From NCBI GenBank assembly GCA_029990175.1, contig JARKIP010000064.1, forward strand, positions 12,294,001 through 12,358,000: 64,000 nt of DNA, read 5' to 3'. How positions within the stretch are numbered: the stretch's first letter is position 1; every line of letters begins with the position of its first letter. Source of the DNA: Petunia secreta. Taxonomy: Eukaryota > Streptophyta > Magnoliopsida > Solanales > Solanaceae. Shown in pieces: positions 56,750-64,000 of this stretch. Made by a program: the position numbers and the translations under genes. The notes below the pieces were generated by a model that worked only from the letters and a program-made list of their open reading frames with translations, was not told the DNA's origin and made no database searches.

Positions 56750-59213
56750 CAGACGAGGCTTCAGAATCCTCGTCTTCCTCATCTCCACTTTCGCATCTCG
56801 AAGGCAAATTGCTCATCAACCGCTGAGCCTTGGCAACATCCTCATGTGCCTTAGCTATTAACTCGTCCAAGTTCATCCCAACTTTTCATAGCTCGAGAGT
56901 CCTCAGCTTGGTCTGAATGATAGCCCAAATTTTCTCAACTCAAGCCCTAGTATCACGAGACTTTAGCTTAGCCTTGATCTTGGACTTAAGCTTGGAGGAG
57001 CTGAAGAGTCTCAACTTGGGCCTCGAGGGTCTGGGCTTGGACTTCAAGCTCGTTCAGCTTCGACGGAAGCTCTTTCCATTGGCTATGGAGATGCTCGTTC
57101 AGGTCAACGATCATCGCATTTGCTGCTTCGATCTCACCTCGGAGAATCTCCTCTTAAGCTTTCTTTTCAACTTCAAGTTTGGCAACGACCTCTCGAGATT
57201 TGCCGAGCTCAAGATTAGACTCCTCGACCGCTTTACGAGCTCGGTCCAAGTCTACCTCAGAATGGAGCAGATGCTTCTTAAGATCAGAAATCTTGTCCTG
57301 AAGATTAGCCTTTAAATGGTTCCAACGACCCCCAATTCTCCTAAACTCTGCAAAAGAAAAGAGTTCAAGGAGGTGCTAATAGAGCCAAAGGGTAAAGGAA
57401 AAATGAGGTAAAAATATGAAAAATTACATGAACCGCATGCTGAGATGCGAAAGCCATCAGGTCATCAATTGGTAAGCCCTCGATGCGCTCCCGCTCTGCT
57501 GGGCCAAGTAGGTCCCTAAGGCTGATGGGAACAACCACTGAATCACCGAGCATACTCAGCTCATGGGGGATGCTTATTGTTCTAGGGCTTGCAGCGGAAA
57601 ATGAGGGGTGGTCAACCTGAGCACGACCTTCATCTACCCTCTCTTCATCTTGAGCAGGGTCATCAGTTGCCCTCTCCTTGGTAGGGAAATTTTCGGCCAC
57701 TTTGGCCTTGCCCTTGGCTTTCTCCACGGCTTGGTTCTCCTCAGAATTAGCCACCGCAACTTCATTTTAAGCCTCGTCACTTGAAGGCTCGTCCACTTGG
57801 TCACACTGAGGAATTTCAGGTGACTTGGCCCGAGGGCGTTTAGCTTGTGAGGAATTGGCTACCGCGCCCTTCCTTTTCTTTGAAGCTTTAGCTGTAAGGA
57901 CTCCCACTGAGTCCCCCAACTCATTCAGAATATCCCCCGCTTCGGGGACCCCAGCCTCTTGCTTCTTTCTTTTTTTTCTTCTTCTTATTTTTCTTCTCTT
58001 TTTCTTCTTCCTCCTTCGGTTCGGTGACCGATTTGTTGGTGAAACCTACAAAAGAGAAAGGCAAGAATGAGGATAAATTTTGGAAGAAAGAAGAAAATTT
58101 AATTCACACTCACCATGCTGTTTGAACGACCACTGGTTCTCTTTCAATGCCGCCAGGACCATCCATGATCTCTCAGGCCTCAGTTTGGCGTCAATAAGTG
58201 CTTGAACCCATTTAGTCAAACCCTCCGGGGGGTTGACAGGACGTTTCTCCGCTGAAAAAAAAGAACAATGAATTGGTTAAAAACCTGAGGAGTTGTATGA
58301 ATAAAGGAGAAATCAAGGGTTTACAACTTACGAGTTTTGTTCTACACCTCGGGGAACTCCGTCTTCGAGTAGAGAAGAGCAATAGGGATAAGAACGAACC
58401 GATCACACCAACTACGGTCCTCGGTGTCGTCACCCTTCGTTATAATAGAAAAATTTACCCCGTTTGCTTAGTTGGACAACCCCATCTTTGTGCATGGTGG
58501 GGCAAAAAATGGATATGAGATGATCAAAGGTAAAATCGAGTTTGACTCGTTGGCTCAGAAAGTCGAGGCACTAAATGATACTCCAAACACCAGGACCGCC
58601 GAGCCAAACAAAGGTTGTATGTTCAGCAGAAAGTATTGGCTATGTGATGGATTGAGAGTGTAAAACCTATCATAAATGGATAGGTGTAGACAAATGAGAA
58701 GCCGGGGACTCTGTCGCAAGTTCGATGCTCTGGGGTCGGCACCATAATTTCGTTCTCGGGGCCCCAACCACAATCCTCACAAACCTGGTCTATAAGGTCT
58801 TGAGTTATCAGGCTCGGGGACTGTTGGACTGGAAATTTTCTATTCTTCTCAAGATCAGAAGCCGATTGCTTCTGCATCTTGAAGTCTTTGCTGTTATCAA
58901 ACTTCGACGGGATCACATGATGGGGGTTGAGCTCCATGACGAAGGATTTCTTCGTGAGCTGTGAAGCTTCAGCGGCTTCAGCGTTGTTACCAGTATTGGT
59001 GGGTTCTTCAAGTATAGCCCCGTCGCCACCAGTTGAAATTTCTTCCTGGGCAGCGGCGTCGCGGTGGTCAGAGATGGTTTCTTGGTCACTTTCCTCTGGT
59101 GAAGTTACCCTCAATGGTACAGATGTACCAGTTAAAACCTCGCTCGTAGTCATAGGGTTTTCATCCATTGCTCTTGCTTCTGAGGATTTTGAGAAATTCT
59201 TGGTAGAAGACAT
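56750..59213 (-). pseudogene. Antisense gene of the gypsy element (Transposase_28-like plus coiled coil)
   Basis: Minus strand, ATG at 59213 (MSSTKNFSKSSEARAMDENP). An acidic N-terminal region is followed by CEDCGWGPENEIMVPTPEH and PGFSFVYTYPFMIGFTLSIH, the pattern of the plant gypsy-type Transposase_28 domain, then GDDTEDRSWCDRFVLIPI. Introns with GTAAGT/CAG borders follow at about 58331-58253, 58114-58047 and 57426-57348. Exon 2 reads PPEGLTKWVQALIDAKLRPE; exon 3 is Glu/Lys-rich with MANSEENQAVEKAKGKAKV; the last exon is a long coiled coil (LQDKISDLKKHLLHSEVDLD). Stops and shifts (for example after NTFC and after VEKKA) break it. Function of these antisense genes is unknown. Confidence 0.55.
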
Positions 59214-59551
59214 AGCGACGAGATTTTAAGAAAAGGGATTTGTAGAAAACTTGGTTATAGTTGATCAGAGGATTTGGGAAACAATGTAAGTGATGAACAA
59301 GCTAGAGGATATATAGGAAAGATTGTACTCAAGTGCTTCGGAGGGTCATCATTATTACTTTTATATTGGGAAGGTAAAACGAAGGGTTACAACTGCTCAG
59401 AAAATGCCGCGTGTAGAAGATTAGACGTCGAAAGGACGGTTAACTTTTCAAATTCCATGGCGGAGAATTAGCCACATCGATTTCCGCCGAATTAAATCTA
59501 CCACTCGAAAAATTCTAACTATTATCCAAGGAGTAGAGGGACTATCTGTAT

Positions 59552-60044
59552 TGGGTGAAAAATCAACGAAGTTTAATTAACAAGGCTCGGAGCTGGGAGA
59601 GGTCGGAAGCTTCAATTCACGAACTCTCTAAGGCTCGTCCAGCTCCCGAGGCCAGTTATCCCAAGGCACGGAGTGTATGATGGCAATGTGCTGGCCCACG
59701 ACGCGATTAGAAGATAACCATCACGAGGCGAGAGATTCACCCCTCGTAGAAGATTTCGCTCCACGACAAACGAGCTCGTACTTCTGTAACTGCTGACTGT
59801 TGCCCACGACTTAAATGAGGAGATCATTGGTAAACCACTATTAAACGTGGAGTTATTGCCATTATGTGCAGTGAATGTAATGCATCCAGAAATATATCAA
59901 ACACACATATACTTTGTCTTCAATTCCTTGTTTCGATTTCCTTGTCTTCCATTTCTTGTATTTTTTGTGGCTTTGATACGAGTAATTGTTAGTTAACCCA
60001 ATATAAATTCGATTTGTTGTTCTAATCAAATTTAGGCAAACACA
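59552..60044 (+). repeat. Gypsy 3' LTR, with a 43-bp deletion
   Basis: Aligns with 50537-51072, but GTGAATG joins directly to TAATGCATCC, so the segment with the TATA box present in the left LTR is missing. Confidence 0.75.
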
Positions 60045-60049
60045 GAATT

Positions 60050-63000
60050 TACTACTAACACTAATCTCTTTACCTTAATAGTATCACTTACTCCACTTGA
60101 CAACATTTTATGAAAAAGACTAAACTAAACTAACCCATCCTTAGCTGAATTGCTTTCTCGGTTACTACAATCACGTGCTAACATGCCTATATATGATTAA
60201 ACTAAATTCTGATGTCAGAGCATCTCTTCATAGCTCTCTCTTCATTATTATTTTTTTTTTTTTGGGGGTTTCAATCAGAGCATAAACCAATATGTATCAC
60301 TATCTCAGTTTCATGAATTCTATTACTGTACGTTACTACTATTATATAGACCACAGTTTGAGGAACTTGGGGTCGTCCTACTTGCCGACCCCAAGTAGCC
60401 ACTTTTAATACTACTTCTTAAAACATAGTCATTTTTAGGTATAAATTGACTTTTTGGATAGCCACTTTTAGGGCATCTAATTAGAATATAATCAATTTTT
60501 TCAAAACAGGTTTAAGATAATCACACCTTCAAAATACGGCAAAAAGAAAAGTCGAATATAAACTTCGGAAATTCTCTTGGAGTTTGAACTTATATAAGAA
60601 ACTCTAAAATAGTGTCCAAAAGTTTTGAACAAAAAAGTTAAATTTTAGGAACATTGCCCTGAAGTTTTAGAGAAATAGAGGTGTGTAATGAAGGTCGTGT
60701 GTTGAACCCCAAAAAATAGCCCCAAAGGGCTAGATTTAGGAATATCGACAAGATGGACTAACTCTTTTGGAGTCTTTTTTTTTGGAGTCGCCACCCAATT
60801 TAAGGAAAACAGGGAACCAAATAAACAAATGCGTGCAAAAACTCCATTTTTGGAAAAAGGCAGTCTTTTAGAGATTCTAAGTAAGAGGTTTTGCTAATTT
60901 CGAAAGAAGGTTTTTAAGGCACTTTCAAAATTTCGTTAACAACGGTTAATCCGACAGGTTTTCAAATATTTGCAAGTTTGCTTTTTCTAGAAAAATTATC
61001 TAAAATAATTATTTGAAATAAAAAAACTTATTTTGCGAAAATGATTTAACTTTGTACGCATTTGCTAAAATGGATCCAATTTGCATTAAAAGTAAAAGAC
61101 AACTCCAAAACTAAAGGTAATGAACATAAAGTAAATCAAATAACTCAAATATTATTTATAAATGAATTAATAATAAATTATTCTACAAAGTTTACATAAA
61201 TATTCTAAAGATGAAAGGGAAGGAGATAAGATGTTTAGAAGAACCCAGAAAATGACTAACTCGCGGGAGCCTTGAATTTCCTAAGTTTTCTAAAGGTCTC
61301 GTTTCTTGAATGCTTGAGCCCGAACTCGACCCCAAATGACTCCAATGCCAATTAACCGATTCCAATGTCGAGTTTCAAACAACTCGTCCCAAGGGTTTAT
61401 TATGCAAATAAAGAGAAATATAAGGAGAAATTAGCTAATGATCATAATAGATTATTAGATATGAATCTAAAACAATCAGTAGAGAAACAAACTCAAGATA
61501 ATCTCATAAAGTTAGTCCATCAGTGAATTAAGTCATATTCGTATTGAAAGAAAAGAAAGAAAGTGGACTAAACATTCAAAATTTGTCCTGTCTTAACTTC
61601 ATTTTCCAATAGCATTTATGGATGATGTTGTTAACCAAAATCTATACTACACTTTTAAAGAAATATTTACTAGCATCTATAATAAAGCTTCAAATTAAGA
61701 ATCATTAATGACGTATCCAAAAGATAAGTAAAGTAACATATTACTACCAGGCTTGATCCACTTCTAAATATAACTAGCAAGCTTTCCAAAGCGTACTAGA
61801 CTTTAAGAAATACTCCATGAATAGGACGAGAATAGATAAGGCTTAGACCCCAAATCTTCATATTTAATCAATCCAAGGAAAACTCTTCCATAATCTGAAC
61901 TTATAGATGCTAACAGCTACAAATTCCAACCATATTGATTCCTTTATACTAATTTGACATATTTAATCTAGCGGCCAAGCTTTATTTATGATTTAAACAT
62001 GTCATCAAGCCATAAAGACATCTCAGATTTATCACTGACACTTAATTTTACAAAAAGAAAAACACTAAGCAAACACGAACTTTATCCACTCCAAACTAAG
62101 ACAATAATTCTGTAAATCTCAAGAGCAAACACTAATGAAGTAAGGGTGGAAAGGTACTCCAGCAAACTCCCTTTGAATGTATTGGAATATGCAGCTAGCT
62201 TCAGAAAATGCAATAGACGAGGTCCAATGGACTTGCAAACGTCCGAGTTCAAAAAATGCACTCATTCCAAATGGTTTCATGCCAAAAAAGAAGAGAGAAG
62301 GAATTAGTAACATACAAAAGAATTGAAACAAACTATAACTAAAAAGGTAAGAATCACATGTCAATTGCTTTAATAGCACGACCCAAATAAATGCTTACTT
62401 TATGAAATCAAGAACAAACACTTGAAATGCCATTCAAACATTTTACTAATGCACTGTATCCCAACAATGATACTTACATTATGAAACCTTAAAAAACGTG
62501 ATCTTGAAATTAAAGCAAACTAAAATATGAAATTGAAACAGACCACACTCCTATACATTTGCAGAATACTAAGGCAAAGAATTGAACTAAGGTGCAAGTA
62601 AACTTTAAGTCATGCACCTCCTAAATAATTTATGCTTTAACGTTGTGAATCATTATAGGAAATCTTTTACACTAAGACACATGCATCCTATTTAGTTTCA
62701 ATCAATAATCTTATGAAATCAACACAAGGTTAAAGAAAAATGCGGCAACTTATGACTCAGTTTATAGGCAAAAGCAGCTTAAAACTCACAAGAATAGGCT
62801 TGCAAACTAAACATAAACTTACAACAAGGGAAATGGTCAAAAGATAGAACCACAATCAGGCTTCTCAACCACAATAAGGCCATTTATCAGAGAACAAGTT
62901 ATGCTTGAAAACACAATATCTTAAAATTAAGAACTGCAATACTCCTTTTTTAAATAAGTAATTGGGGGCTGTACAGTAGGTGTAAACAAGCACCTAGCTA

Positions 63001-64000
63001 GCTAGATTTCAAGATTTAACCTCTAACACGTTAAGTTTTACCAAATTTCATGAATAGGAAAACTTTTAGCTTTAAACTACAATTTTAGCCAAAGTTCTGA
63101 CTATTAACACCATACTAGAAGTAACAAACAAGTGAAGAAACCTCAGACTTCAAATCAATGAAGGAAACGTCTTAAAGATTGCAATTACCATTCTTAAACT
63201 TCATTAAAACTTCTCACATGGACATCTTATTTGCTTTACTTCTTACTGGACATTCAAGGTCGTAAAACTAACAGGTTAGCCATGAAGAAACATAAATAGT
63301 GTGAAAAGAAGTGGCAAGACTTAATTTTGACAACCTTTTTGAAATAGCCAACAACTTAACTAATTTCCACCGCTTCAAAGTTAACTTATTTTAACAAAGC
63401 AAAATTTCAGAACTTTCCTTCACTCAAAATATAATAACAGGAAGGTGAAAAATAATTTATGTTCAACAAGACCATTCATTGAGACAATTAACAATGATAA
63501 CTAACGAGATTGATCTTAAAATCATCATATAAAAACTTCCACATTCCAAACAAGAAAATTTCATATAACATGCCATTTTTTTAAAAACAGAAACCAACTA
63601 TAATAACTAATCCAAATCTGAAACATGCTGGACAGATCTTACACCAAACCAATCAAGCTTAAACTGAAACATTTCACTACTTTAAAGCAAGTGCAGAAAT
63701 AACTCCCGACCATCAGAATTCCCTCACACAAACAGGGAACCAGACAAGGCAAAGCAAGGAATAGGGGAAACAATTTAACTCATAAATGGCTCACACATGA
63801 TTACCCCAATATCTTAAACTATTTGAACTTCAACTTAAGAAAAAGGGAAGGCCGGGACACTAATCTAGATATTAAGGGAAAGGGGATCAAGCTATTTAAT
63901 CCAGAGGCATATTGGAACTTAAAGATGAAGGAAATAAAAACTTAGAAACTTGAACAACACTAAATTTCACATCATTTCAGCCACCAAAACCTCTTAAAAA
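60050..64000. other. Long noncoding stretch, nothing firmly recognised
   Basis: AT-rich, no credible ORF on either strand. One long hairpin at 60365-60396. At about 60755-60830 the text TTTTGGAGTCGCCACCCAAT recalls the start of a noncoding repeat type common in nightshades, so part of this may be a retrotransposon LTR or a LARD, but no ends were found. Confidence 0.3.
60365..60396. other. Perfect 11-bp inverted repeat, 10-base loop
   Basis: ACTTGGGGTCG (60365-60375) pairs with CGACCCCAAGT (60386-60396). It is GC-rich against an AT-rich background. Could be the fused end of a fold-back element; function unknown. Confidence 0.6.

Larger units (their letters stand above)
50537..60044 (+). mobile_element. 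Ty3/gypsy element with antisense gene, lacking reverse transcriptase and integrase
   Basis: LTRs at 50537-51072 and 59552-60044 start TGGGTGAAAAATCAACG and end near AGGC..ACA. GAATT lies on both sides (50532-50536, 60045-60049), an exact 5-bp duplication. The primer site TTGGCGCAGTATGTGGGG follows the left LTR and resembles the TGGCGCCGTCTGTGGG site of Tat-type elements. Order: gag and protease (plus strand, broken, with a solo LTR inside), a ~700-bp noncoding stretch where RT, RNase H and integrase should be, then a multi-exon gene on the minus strand. Antisense genes at this place are a known trait of Tat-lineage elements. Confidence 0.75.

Noticed and set aside
56917..57315. 132-residue plus-strand ORF
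   Set aside because: Shadow of the coiled-coil exon of the antisense gene, which has splice sites and the expected helix pattern.

Overview
The window looks like a repeat-dominated, AT-rich intergenic stretch of a eudicot nuclear genome. Solanaceae is my best guess, from the style of the repeats. I recognise one host gene that reads well. Nearly everything else is transposable elements, many nested and almost all broken. No prokaryotic gene, rRNA, tRNA or CRISPR array was recognised.

Layout: 1-14654 is a minus-strand Ty3/gypsy element. Its leader is split by a 13.2-kb tandem retrotransposon array (LTR-internal-LTR-internal-LTR, unit about 4.6 kb). The array's LTRs (about 3.4 kb) are longer than its internal region (about 1.15 kb), which holds one zinc-finger plus coiled-coil ORF. 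The first LTR carries a patch of organelle-like DNA joined to a copia integrase scrap. From 14.7 to 19.4 kb come two Helitron-like ends, a hAT-like element with nested small elements, and a short MULE derivative. Positions 19411-23496 and 36039-40640 are two related Mutator-like elements (MULE A and MULE B). They flank an 11.6-kb CACTA element (23790-35380) that contains a LINE and an LTR-like noncoding repeat with minisatellites. A Harbinger-type MITE (41338-41518) and a minus-strand Ty1/copia element (41747-46840) follow.

At 46970-48707 lies the one credible host gene: five exons on the minus strand, with a plastid transit-like N terminus, one membrane segment and an acidic helical tail. 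A duplicated upstream segment and a Stowaway MITE follow. Positions 50537-60044 are a Ty3/gypsy element with gag and protease, no visible reverse transcriptase or integrase, a multi-exon antisense gene before its 3' LTR, and a 2.5-kb solo LTR inserted in gag. In 60045-64000 no gene is visible.

The most unusual signal is in MULE A and MULE B. Both carry long arrays of short hairpin-forming motifs near both ends. The motifs are alignable between the elements but have diverged in sequence while keeping their dyad symmetry. Both elements also keep remains of a transposase gene on the plus strand and of the same second gene on the minus strand. This resembles MULE families that encode a protein recognising motifs in their own noncoding DNA.
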